A stretch of DNA of 19,866 nt from Candidatus Methylomirabilota bacterium (GTDB lineage: Bacteria; Methylomirabilota; Methylomirabilia; Methylomirabilales; 2-02-FULL-66-22), in NCBI GenBank assembly GCA_016209725.1, contig JACQVO010000132.1, positions 1-19,866 of the forward strand, given 5' to 3'. Shown one piece after another: positions 13,856-19,771 of this stretch (within the stretch, counting starts at the first letter, position 1; every line of letters begins with the position of its first letter). The position numbers and the translations under genes are program-made. Below the pieces are notes generated by a model. It was not told the origin of the DNA. It saw nothing but the letters and a program-made list of their open reading frames with translations, and searched no databases.

Positions 13856-14038
13856 ATGCTCGGCCTCGCTGCGGACGAGAATTTCGCCCGCGTTCAGGCC
13901 GGCCTTCGGATGCCAGGCGTTTTCCAGATCGGCCGAAACATTCCGATCGGCGTGGCTATCGAAGATGTCCTGCTCCTCGTCGAATACAGCCGCGAAGGCG
14001 AATGGGAGGGCCAGGTTCGCTATCTGCCTTTGCGGTGA
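13856..14038 (+). pseudogene. DUF5615-family PIN-like toxin with internal deletion
   Basis: The 60-residue ORF begins MLGLAADENF, the standard start of DUF5615 PIN-like proteins. It then jumps to ARVQAGLRMPGVFQIGRNIP and IGVAIEDVLLLVEYSREGEWEGQVRYLPL, the standard end. Family members are about 115-125 residues, so roughly half, including the central acidic and THD region needed for nuclease activity, is missing in frame. It starts five bases after the DUF433 stop with AGGAG as ribosome binding site. It may be translated as an inert remnant; loss of toxicity is inference. Confidence 0.8.
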
Positions 14039-14144
14039 CTCGAGGCGCTTGGGCGAGGCGACCGCAGGGGTCGCGAGGGTGGTCGCCGGCGCCGAGCGCC
14101 AGCAGATCTACTTGGTCAATGACGTCCCCAAGTCCCCACGATCC

Positions 14145-14213
14145 ATGTCGGCTACGACGTCCCACCACACACAGGGCCAGCAACTTGTCATACGTGGCAA
14201 CGTCTCGGATTAC
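14145..14213. repeat. 69-bp repeat, copy 1
   Basis: This stretch starts ATGTCGG, contains GACGTCCCACCACACA and AGCAACTTGTCATAC, and ends GGCAACGTCTCGGATTAC. It matches 17584-17652 in the same orientation with a few substitutions and a small indel. It lies downstream of the DUF5615 remnant, in a gene-free stretch. Confidence 0.8.
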
Positions 14214-14366
14214 GCCCCGGATTCCGGATTCTTGATCGCCAAGAATTGAAATCCCCCATCCACGAATTCAAGCACTTACCTCCCAAGAGGTGTCCGGTAC
14301 CCTTTTCGGCTAGCACGATCACGGTTTTTCGCTGCGCTGCGCCCGTCCGGCTTCCTGGCGAGCCAC

Positions 14367-14395
14367 TTGACCCCCGATTGCAGTGCCGTTATACT
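14367..14395 (+). promoter_or_regulatory. Promoter of the abrB-vapC pair
   Basis: TTGACC (14367-14372), a 17-base spacer, and TATACT (14390-14395) make a good sigma70-type promoter. It ends 43 bases before the antitoxin ATG, leaving a short leader suited to autorepression by the antitoxin. Confidence 0.75.
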
Positions 14396-14438
14396 TCATT
14401 CCATACCGTTCAACTTAACAAGTAGGAGGTGAACGCCA

Positions 14439-14744
14439 ATGCCAGTTGTCACAACCTCGGCCAAGGGCCAGGTGGTTATCCCGGCAGAGTTCCGCAAGAG
14501 AATCGGCCTCAAGCCGGGCGGGAAGGTCCTGGTGGCCTTGGCCGGCGAGAAGCGGGTTACCATCGAGCCGATCCCCGACGATCCCATCCAGGCTGCCTGC
14601 GGCTTCCTGAAAGGCGGCCCCTCCCTGACCAAGGCTCTCCTCAAGGAGCGACGGGATGACCAACGGCGCGAAGAAGCCAAGTTTGCTCGATTCCTTCGCT
14701 CTGCTCGCCTTCCTCAACAAGGAAAAGGGGTTCGAAAAGGTTAG
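14439..14744 (+). CDS. AbrB/MazE-type antitoxin (VapB-like)
   Basis: This 101-residue protein opens with a SpoVT-AbrB swapped-hairpin DNA-binding domain: TTSAKGQVVIPAEFRKRIGL, then KPGGKVLVALAGEKRVTIEPIP. This is the standard form of antitoxins paired with PIN toxins. It should bind its own promoter and neutralise the toxin through its C-terminal half. GTAGGAGGTG gives a near-ideal ribosome binding site. The reading frame runs 89 bases into the toxin gene, so the basic tail (FARFLRSARLPQQGKGVRKG) is encoded by DNA that also encodes the PIN N-terminus. Such pairs more often overlap by only a few bases, so the original stop may have been lost. Confidence 0.9.
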   Translation: MPVVTTSAKGQVVIPAEFRKRIGLKPGGKVLVALAGEKRVTIEPIPDDPIQAACGFLKGGPSLTKALLKERRDDQRREEAKFARFLRSARLPQQGKGVRKG

Positions 14745-15069
14745 GGACATGCTGCAAGCCGCCAACGCCTCTGGCGCCCCCTTGCTGATGAACGAGATCA
14801 ACGTCGGGGAGGTGTACTACATCGTCGCGAAGAATCAGTCCGCGGACAAGGCCGAGGAATTCCTCCGCCGCCTGGAAACCCTCCCGATCCAGCTCGCCGC
14901 CAATTCCTTCAGCGACATCCTGGAAGCAGCCAGGTTAAAGGCTCGGTTCCCCATCTCGTATGCCGACGCCTTCGCCGCAGCAACAGCCATAAAGTTGAAT
15001 GCTACTCTTGTCACCGGCGACCCTGAATTCCAGACGCTGGCCCACCTGGTGGAGATTCACTGGATCTAG
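14656..15069 (+). CDS. PIN-domain ribonuclease toxin (VapC)
   Basis: This 137-residue PIN toxin is expected to cleave RNA when free of its antitoxin. All four acidic residues of the PIN active site are in place: Asp12 (LLDSFALLAFL), Glu47 (NEINVGEVYY), Asp104 (SYADAFAAATA) and Asp122 (TGDPEF). Length and motif spacing are normal, so the toxin looks intact. ATG 14656 has AGGAG about 8 bases upstream and lies inside the antitoxin gene. A later TTG (giving MLDSFALL) is an alternative start nearer the PIN core, without a ribosome binding site. The exact target RNA cannot be read from sequence. Confidence 0.92.
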   Translation: MTNGAKKPSLLDSFALLAFLNKEKGFEKVRDMLQAANASGAPLLMNEINVGEVYYIVAKNQSADKAEEFLRRLETLPIQLAANSFSDILEAARLKARFPISYADAFAAATAIKLNATLVTGDPEFQTLAHLVEIHWI

Positions 15070-15130
15070 ACCTGCCTATCGGGTCATTTCGGGTTTGGTA
15101 CGACCCTCCGCCGTCCGTCCCCGTTTTCAT

Positions 15131-15198
15131 GTTCGGGCTCGTGGTCGTGTCCATGTCCGTCACGGTCACGATCACGGTTCTTCTCCGCCACGGTCACG
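15131..15198. repeat. Hexanucleotide CGTGNN/CACGGT repeat, copy 3
   Basis: This short copy has CGTGGTCGTGTCCATGTCCG, then CACGGTCACGATCACGG and a final CACGGTCACG. It is the same family as the repeats around the four-helix-bundle gene but has no such gene nearby. It runs directly into composite repeat copy B. Confidence 0.7.
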
Positions 15199-15274
15199 CA
15201 GCATGGGACAGCAGCGGACTCCCGGGCAAGGGCAAGCGCAGAGCTATAATACCTATAGTGCAACGTCCCCTAAC
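15197..15274. repeat. Composite TATAAT repeat, copy B
   Basis: This begins CGCAGCATGGGACAGCAGCG and ends with a core (15238-15274) holding TATAATACCTATAGTG and CAACGTCCCCTAAC. It follows the vapC gene and hexamer repeat copy 3. Confidence 0.85.
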
Positions 15275-15650
15275 CACGGAGGTTGGAGTGGCCATGCGGT
15301 CGCTGATTCAGCGGATGCCAGGCGCAGCCAACTTGTCGGGGATTCTCTGCGTATGGGGGAAGCCGGGAGACGGCGAGGCTGCCAGCGAATAGCAAAATGA
15401 GACTCCACGGGGCCTCGAATACTGGATCCAATGGGCAGCCAAGCGAGCGCTCAACGCTAGCTCGACTCCCCGATGACAGCCTTCATGTTCAATACCGGGG
15501 GGCCGCCTGGAGGGTTGCGTGAAGGGGCAAGATAGGAGAGAGCGCAGGAGCGAGAGCACCCACGCATCAGGCGGGTGTCACCCCGGCAGGATCGGGAATT
15601 CGAACTTTTCGAGCAACGTCCCGGTGACGGCTGATACACCAAGGTCAAGA
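15275..15650. other. Gene-free stretch
   Basis: I see no supported gene on either strand. Open frames here lack ribosome binding sites and family features. A GAGCAACGTCCCGG motif near 15611 echoes the CAACGTCCC seen in the surrounding repeats. Confidence 0.5.
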
Positions 15651-15705
15651 AAAAGTCGCCAGGCGGGCCGGCCACGTCCCGTCCTTCAATGGCGGGGTCC
15701 CGATT
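15651..15705. repeat. 55-bp direct repeat, left copy
   Basis: This starts AAAAGTCGCCAGGCGGGCCG, includes CACGTCCCGTCCTTCAATGG and ends GGTCCCGATT. The right copy at 16595-16649 is in the same orientation with only a few mismatches. The left copy overlaps the last seven codons of the HEPN gene. Confidence 0.85.
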
Positions 15706-16108
15706 TGGGTGGCGAGACGAGAGACTCAACCCATCTCAACACGCGCTCTGCCAAGTCAAGCGCCTGGACATAGTCCTCATGCATCACGTCCTCAAAGAGA
15801 CCCGGATATCGGGCCTCGACCGCATACTCGGTCAGTTCGCTTGCCTGGCGGATGTCCGCGGGGACATCGAGCCCACTTGGCTGCACCAGCGTCAAGAGAT
15901 CGGCGATCGCATGGGTCTTGGGGAATGGGACTTTCCGCTGTACCAGGAGCGCTTTCAGGCATTTTTCGACCGCCTGCTGGGCGTCGAAGCAGAGGTCCTC
16001 GTACAGCACGTCCGGGAGGCCGCGGTCTGCCCTGGCGCGGGCCACATTGCTGCGCGCTCGGCGGAGCCACTCTGCCGGGTCCGTGGGGTCCCGGTACTCA
16101 GGCGGCAT
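15686..16108 (-). CDS. HEPN-domain protein (toxin of MNT/HEPN pair)
   Basis: This 140-residue all-helical HEPN protein has the typical core FDAQQAVEKCLKALLVQRKV, then PFPKTHAIADLLTLV and the C-terminal YAVEARYPGLFEDV with ALDLAERVLRWVESL. HEPN partners of minimal nucleotidyltransferases act as RNases or as targets of AMP transfer in type VII TA systems. A classical RX4-6H motif is not clear to me, so activity is uncertain. ATG 16108 has GGAGG five bases upstream and overlaps the MNT stop by 11 bases. A longer in-frame start (16201) would lie within the MNT gene and adds unlikely sequence. The final residues (SPPKSGPRH) come from the 55-bp repeat, so the natural C-terminus may have been replaced. 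Confidence 0.9.
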   Translation of the reverse strand: MPPEYRDPTDPAEWLRRARSNVARARADRGLPDVLYEDLCFDAQQAVEKCLKALLVQRKVPFPKTHAIADLLTLVQPSGLDVPADIRQASELTEYAVEARYPGLFEDVMHEDYVQALDLAERVLRWVESLVSPPKSGPRH

Positions 16109-16424
16109 ACACCTCCCTCCCTTCGCGCAGGGCGGGATCGATGATCGTTCCGACCTTCCCCTGGAACGCGCGCACGTCTTCCGGCCGGACAACGATGACA
16201 TCCACAGGCACGGGGATGCCGAACAGGCTCCGATAGATCTCCCGGGCGAGGTGCCGCCGATGGACCCCCGACTTCACCACCAGGAGATCCAGATCGCTGT
16301 CCGGGCCCCCCTCGCCGCGCGCCGCGGACCCAAAGAGGATAATCCGCTCGGGCTTCGCGACGACGACAATGCGCCGGATGACCTCGTCTAGGTGCTGGTG
16401 CAGAACAGACACATCACCATCCAT
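16098..16424 (-). CDS. MNT-domain nucleotidyltransferase antitoxin
   Basis: This 108-residue minimal nucleotidyltransferase has the pol-beta motif GSAARGEGGPDSDLDLLVV, with Gly-Ser and the Asp-x-Asp pair that bind metal and nucleotide. A third acidic position is likely in PVDVIVV. In MNT/HEPN pairs this protein neutralises the HEPN partner, in studied cases by AMP transfer. ATG 16424 follows TAGGAGG by about 10 bases. The frame is open upstream to 16460 but without a ribosome binding site. It is first in a two-gene operon, and its stop overlaps the HEPN start by 11 bases. The pair lies between the two 55-bp direct repeats. Confidence 0.92.
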   Translation of the reverse strand: MDGDVSVLHQHLDEVIRRIVVVAKPERIILFGSAARGEGGPDSDLDLLVVKSGVHRRHLAREIYRSLFGIPVPVDVIVVRPEDVRAFQGKVGTIIDPALREGREVYAA

Positions 16425-16594
16425 CCTTCTCGGGCCTCCTACCGACTCCAACCCGCTCACGACAGTATTCCCCGCATCTCCGTGCCCGCGTTGAGGGAGG
16501 TCGTCCCTCGCCTCTTTTCCCGTCTCCCACGCGACCCCTTGGCGCAGGACCTTGGGAACCCTAGAGTAGCCCCTTCCTCTGAAGCACGCAAATC

Positions 16595-16649
16595 AAAAGT
16601 CGCCAACCGGGCCGGCAACGTCCCGTCCTTCAATGGCCGGGTCCCGATT
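16595..16649. repeat. 55-bp direct repeat, right copy
   Basis: This starts AAAAGTCGCCAACCGGGCCG, includes CAACGTCCCGTCCTTCAATG and ends GGGTCCCGATT. It lies about 170 bp upstream of the MNT start and runs within nine bases of composite repeat copy C. Confidence 0.85.
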
Positions 16650-16657
16650 CACGGCCT

Positions 16658-16730
16658 CGCAGCATGGGACAGCAGCGGGCTCGCGGGCAAAGGCAAGCGC
16701 AGGGCTATAATACCTATAATGCAACCTAAC
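16658..16730. repeat. Composite TATAAT repeat, copy C
   Basis: This begins CGCAGCATGGGACAGCAGCG and contains TATAATACCTATAATGCAAC, then CTAAC. Compared with copies A and B it lacks five bases (GTCCC) between GCAAC and CTAAC. Confidence 0.85.
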
Positions 16731-16802
16731 ATATTACGGGGCCGGATTAAGGGGTCGACTTCGGCAGATCCAGGGAAGCACTGAGACAGGCCTCGAGTTG
16801 TC

Positions 16803-17120
16803 TCAGCTTTCAGGCAGGAGATGCCCAATCCGTTTGATGATCCGCCTCTTCGAAATTGTGGCCAGGGTCTCGCACTTAATGGCGGAGTCGGTGAGAAGCC
16901 CGGCGGCTCTGGCGGCGGGCGTGCCTCGCTGAATGAGGAATTGGGTCGGTTCATGCTCAGCGCGGGTCACGTTGCTGGTGATCTGGGCCACGATGATCGA
17001 AGAGAGGCGCGCATTGTTCCGGTCGGCCTGCACAACGACGGCTGGCCGCCGCTTTGCCTTGGCGGGATCTTCGGTGAAAGGAAAGGGAGCGAGGACGACG
17101 TCACCCCGTCTATAGGCGAT
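16803..17120 (-). CDS. MazF/PemK-family endoribonuclease toxin, no canonical start codon
   Basis: The 105-residue frame reads IAYRRGDVVLAPFPFTEDPA, then RRPAVVVQADRNNARLSSII, VAQITSNVTRAEHEPTQFLI and SAIKCETLATISKRRIIKRI. This is a complete MazF-type mRNA interferase of normal length. Family members usually start at the residue aligned with this isoleucine. The codon there is ATC (17120-17118) with GGAGGT correctly placed five bases upstream, inside the antitoxin gene. No ATG, GTG or TTG is close by in frame; the nearest upstream in-frame start (17237) adds 39 unrelated residues. The likeliest history is an ATG-to-ATC change that silences or lowers toxin expression. It overlaps the antitoxin stop by 11 bases. 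Confidence 0.85.
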   Translation of the reverse strand: MAYRRGDVVLAPFPFTEDPAKAKRRPAVVVQADRNNARLSSIIVAQITSNVTRAEHEPTQFLIQRGTPAARAAGLLTDSAIKCETLATISKRRIIKRIGHLLPES

Positions 17121-17343
17121 CGTAGACCTCCATCTCGGGAAGGGCCCAATCCGGGTCGAAGGCCGCCTGGTCAAAGCTCTCGCCCGGGTCGAGGCGTTCC
17201 CAATTCGCGTAGGCAAGACCGACCGCCTCCTCCACAAGCTGGGACGGCGGTTTCCGCAGGGTCTTCGAGAGCTGATGGAGGCTGCGCTTGAAGCGTGGCG
17301 TGGTCGAGAGCGTCACCCTGGTCTTTCTGGCCGGATACGGCAT
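17110..17343 (-). CDS. Ribbon-helix-helix antitoxin (MazE-type partner)
   Basis: This 77-residue protein has an N-terminal ribbon-helix-helix DNA-binding domain (KTRVTLSTTPRFKRSLHQLS, then KTLRKPPSQLVEEAVGLAYA). Its acidic, proline- and tryptophan-containing tail (ERLDPGESFDQAAFDPDWAL) probably binds and blocks the MazF-type toxin encoded next. ATG 17343 has GAGGTG about 7 bases upstream. It appears intact. The order is antitoxin then toxin with overlapping ends, as usual for such pairs, and autoregulation of the operon is expected from the family. Confidence 0.85.
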   Translation of the reverse strand: MPYPARKTRVTLSTTPRFKRSLHQLSKTLRKPPSQLVEEAVGLAYANWERLDPGESFDQAAFDPDWALPEMEVYDRL

Positions 17344-17583
17344 CTTTTTGCACCTCGGGGATCGACGGCTGTTCAAGCCAGGAATTCTTGGCACAAGGGG
17401 CTTCCGGTCGGGGACACGCGGAATCCATGACGACATGCAGGAACAGCGCTCTTGGGCCACAACCACTCTAGGGCGACCCTCGATCTGCTGTCAAGAGCTT
17501 TCACGAGCAGCACTGCCTTGCGTCCCATAAGATGCTGGCTCCCATAGGGCAACCCGGCATTGCACGTTCCGCATTGAGAGTCA

Positions 17584-17652
17584 ATGTCGGCCATGACGTC
17601 CCACCACACAGGGCGCGAGCAACTTGTCATACTTGGCAACGTCCCGGATTAC
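17584..17652. repeat. 69-bp repeat, copy 2
   Basis: This is the same orientation and sequence family as 14145-14213. It opens ATGTCGGCCATGACGTCCCA, has AGCAACTTGTCATACTTGGC and ends CAACGTCCCGGATTAC. It directly precedes the remnant gene at 17691. Confidence 0.8.
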
Positions 17653-17690
17653 TGATCGAAGGGTACGCCACATCAGTCCAGCATCCTCAT

Positions 17691-17939
17691 GTCAGTGGCT
17701 TTGAGATTCTGGAGCTCCTGCGGTTACGAAGTCGGCTTGCCGAGGTCGAGCCCGAACTCTCATCGGCAGAACGCGCGGCCCTGGAGGCCGCCGACGCCGC
17801 TTTTCTCCACAACGCCCCGACCCTCTTTCGCCAGGTGTCAGAGGTAGCAAGCCTTGAGGACCTTCGAAAGCAGGTCGGGGTCCGCCCCTCGCATTGGTGG
17901 TGGTACCTCGACTCGCTCACCCGCGTTCCAGTCTCCTGA
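17691..17939 (+). pseudogene. Remnant of an unrecognised helical protein
   Basis: The frame encodes FEILELLRLRSRLAEVEPEL, then SSAERAALEAADAAFLHNAP, TLFRQVSEVASLEDLRKQVG and VRPSHWWWYLDSLTRVPVS. It has regular helix-forming character and looks like the bulk of a small, mostly helical protein. I do not recognise the family. No ATG, GTG or TTG occurs in frame between the 69-bp repeat and this segment; the only in-frame start (17532) would read through the repeat. The simplest view is that the repeat's arrival removed the true 5' end. Use of ATT as a start cannot be excluded. Confidence 0.5.
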
Positions 17940-17987
17940 GGAGACCCTCGGTCCCGGCCATTTTCCACCGTCAGAAACATCTCCCGT

Positions 17988-18015
17988 GGCATACCATCCT
18001 CCATGGTACAATGCC
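17988..18015. other. Interrupted inverted repeat
   Basis: GGCAT and ACCAT are followed by a CCTCC loop, then ATGGT, ACA and ATGCC, so both five-base blocks pair with a three-base bulge. It could be an operator or the end signal of the preceding remnant. No gene lies between 17940 and 18231. Confidence 0.4.
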
Positions 18016-18176
18016 GTTCGGCCTTGAGATCTACGGTCTCCCGGTGTCTTGGGGGTACGTCCCGGCTTGACTGGTTCTTACGGACTCACGCCCGATGACT
18101 GCCGACCTCCGACGATCCCTCGGGACCGATCTCATCCCCAGCCAGCCGGACAGGCGAATCCCGCCGCCACGCAGTC

Positions 18177-18204
18177 TTGACAGCCTTTCGGATGCTGCGA
18201 TAGG
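18177..18204 (+). promoter_or_regulatory. Possible promoter of the second MNT/HEPN pair
   Basis: A perfect TTGACA (18177-18182) is followed 16 bases later by GATAGG, a poor -10 sharing only the central ATA. Location 28-55 bases before the MNT ATG fits, but the -10 is weak. Confidence 0.4.
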
Positions 18205-18231
18205 GTGAAGGCATCCAAAACGAGGGCGCGC

Positions 18232-18549
18232 ATGATCAGCGACTCTGACCTCCAGCAAGCCGTGGATGCCCTGGTCGAGAGATTCCGACCGGAGCGGGTG
18301 ATCCTGTTCGGTTCGCACGCCCGGGGAACGGCAGATGTCCGCAGTGATGTGGACCTCCTGGTCGTGTGTCCGGTCCGGGGCAGCCGGCGCGCATTGCAGG
18401 TGGCCATGGACCGGACGCTGCGCGGATGCCGGTTCGCCCGGGACATCGTGATCCTGACCCGAGAGGAGTTCGAGCGCGACCGCCACATTCCCGGGACCGT
18501 TGCCAGGCCCGCCTGGCTGGAAGGCCGAGTCCTGTATGAGCGCGCCTGA
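18232..18549 (+). CDS. MNT-domain nucleotidyltransferase antitoxin
   Basis: This 105-residue minimal nucleotidyltransferase has RVILFGSHARGTADVRSDVD followed by LLVV, the Gly-Ser and Asp-x-Asp motif of the pol-beta superfamily, and a further aspartate in FARDIVILT. It should be the neutralising partner of the HEPN protein encoded next, probably by modifying it with AMP. ATG 18232 has GAGG close upstream; GTG 18205 is an alternative start without a ribosome binding site. It is intact and not closely similar to the minus-strand MNT at 16098, so the two pairs look like separate acquisitions rather than a recent duplication. Its end overlaps the HEPN start by 14 bases. Confidence 0.92.
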   Translation: MISDSDLQQAVDALVERFRPERVILFGSHARGTADVRSDVDLLVVCPVRGSRRALQVAMDRTLRGCRFARDIVILTREEFERDRHIPGTVARPAWLEGRVLYERA

Positions 18550-18977
18550 CGCCGAAGTCCTTCACAAGGTACGGCAGTGGCTCGCCTATGCGGACGAGGA
18601 CCTTCGCCTGGCGCGGCACGGGCTCACCATGACCATTGCTCCGCCACCCTACCGCCTGATCGCCTACCATGCCCAACAATGCGCGGAAAAGTGCCTGAAG
18701 GCCTATCTTGTCCTCCGGCATGTGGACTTCCCGTACACCCACAACCTCGCCCACCTCTTGGAACTGTGCCCGACGCAAGAGCGCTGGGCCGAGGACCTGA
18801 GGGATGCGGAGGAACTCACCCCCTTCGCCATCACCGCCCGCTACCCAGGGGGAGGACGAGGAGGTGACACAGGAAGAGGCGGAGCGGGCCATTGGCCTGG
18901 CCGACCGGGTGCGGACAACCGTTCGGGAGGCCATCCGCGAGATAGGGGTGGCGCTTCCGGCGGAGCCGTCCCCCTGA
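18536..18977 (+). pseudogene. HEPN-domain protein, frameshifted in a G run
   Basis: From ATG 18536 the frame reads VRQWLAYADEDLRLARHGLT, then AYHAQQCAEKCLKAYLVLRH, PYTHNLAHLLELC and ELTPFAITARYPG, a normal HEPN protein. After the run of five Gs near 18848-18852 the frame turns to low-complexity glycine/arginine sequence and ends at 18997. Removing one G restores EDEEVTQEEAERAIGLADRV, then RTTVREAIREIGVALPAEPS and a stop at 18977, matching the expected C-terminal helix. So there is a one-base insertion in a homopolymer. It could be a true mutation, a slippage site or a sequencing error. Without repair the last helix of the HEPN bundle is lost. Confidence 0.85.
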
Positions 18978-19317
18978 ACCCCCTCGCTGACTCCTGAGCG
19001 TACGGCCCTCGCCGGACCCCCCGGTTGTTTGGCGCCCCTCGGCGCCGTGACCCTCGAAGAATTCGCTCTCGCCCCCGATCCCGTCCGAAAGACCCTCGTG
19101 CTTGTTGGCGGCCTCCTTGCCTGACTCCCGACCGGCCTGAGAATACCTCCCTCACCCACAGCGGCAGTCGGGGTCGTCAAGAAGCGGGGCCGCCTCCTTG
19201 TCGCATTTATCCAGATCGGGCGCACACATCATCGCGACAGGTGATGTTGACCACCCCGGAACGGCCGTGCTACTGTGCCCGCGAATGTACGGTATCGGTC
19301 CCGCAGAGGAGCCTGCC
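18978..19317. other. Gene-free stretch with small hairpin
   Basis: I see no supported gene. GGCGCC-CCTC-GGCGCC (19031-19046) is a perfect six-pair hairpin. The 14-mer GGCCTCCTTGCCTG occurs near 19114 and again near 19662 at the end of the degenerate toxin gene. Confidence 0.45.
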
Positions 19318-19515
19318 ATGCCCCAGACAGTCACCATCCCGGTATCCGTGCTCAGGAAGCTCCAGGCGGCCGCACGGGCCGCACAGGAGGCGCACGATGC
19401 CCTGGAGGACTTCCTCCTGAGCCAGGACAAACGGTTCCTGGAGCGCATGCGCGCCGCGCGATCCAGCCACCGGGCGCGGCGTACCAAGCCTCTTCCTTTT
19501 GTGACCAAACCATGA
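19318..19515 (+). CDS. Small helical antitoxin-like protein
   Basis: This 65-residue protein opens MPQTVTIPVSVLRKLQAAAR, then AAQEAHDALEDFLLSQDKRF, and ends in a basic tail (RAARSSHRARRTKPLPF). The short beta strand followed by a long helix resembles antitoxins of RelE/ParE pairs. ATG 19318 has AGAGGAG about 7 bases upstream. The frame is open further upstream to 19198 but with no ribosome binding site. Its stop overlaps the next start as ATGA, the common arrangement of TA pairs. Family assignment is from layout and general form, not from a specific motif. Confidence 0.75.
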   Translation: MPQTVTIPVSVLRKLQAAARAAQEAHDALEDFLLSQDKRFLERMRAARSSHRARRTKPLPFVTKP

Positions 19516-19679
19516 CATACGGGGTCGAGGTCACCCCGGAGTCCGAAAAGGACCGCGCCCGGCCGGAGGAACAGGGCGAAGGGTGCCAGGCGCTCCGCAT
19601 CAACCGCCGCAGTCGCCCCGAGGGGTATCGCCTGGGGGGACGGACACCCGAGCGATGCGGTGGCCTCCTTGCCTGTTGA
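19512..19679 (+). pseudogene. Degenerate RelE/ParE-family toxin
   Basis: The 55-residue frame starts MTYGVEVTPESEKDRAR, a good match to the first strand and helix of RelE/ParE toxins. The rest is scrambled: LRINRRSRPEGYRLGGRTPE keeps echoes of the usual R-P-x-G-x-x-x-L-x-G turn, but the closing strands (normally Y-R-x-R-x-G-D-Y-R-x-x-Y) are absent. Length is about two-thirds of the family norm (80-95). The sequence seems to have suffered deletions and a frameshift. ATG 19512 overlaps the antitoxin stop. It is probably non-functional. Confidence 0.6.
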
Positions 19680-19704
19680 CTTGGCCTCCGGGGCCGGATA
19701 TATT
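19676..19704 (+). promoter_or_regulatory. Promoter upstream of the Uma2-family gene
   Basis: TTGACT (19676-19681), a 17-base spacer and TATATT (19699-19704) form a strong sigma70-type promoter. It begins at the end of the degenerate toxin frame and lies about 67 bases before the ATG at 19772. Confidence 0.75.
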
Positions 19705-19771
19705 CCCACCAGAGGGATATTGCCGCGCGATTTCAGACGCTGACCTCCAAACGAGCAGCATCTCTGCCATC

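Noticed and set aside
15457..15729. Minus-strand 90-codon frame downstream of the HEPN gene
   Set aside because: It crosses the 55-bp repeat, has no ribosome binding site and no recognisable domain.
11842..16730. Integron attC sites between cassettes
   Set aside because: The repeats show CCTAAC and CAACGTCCC but not clear paired RYYYAAC/GTTRRRY core sites, gene orientations are mixed, and no integrase is visible.
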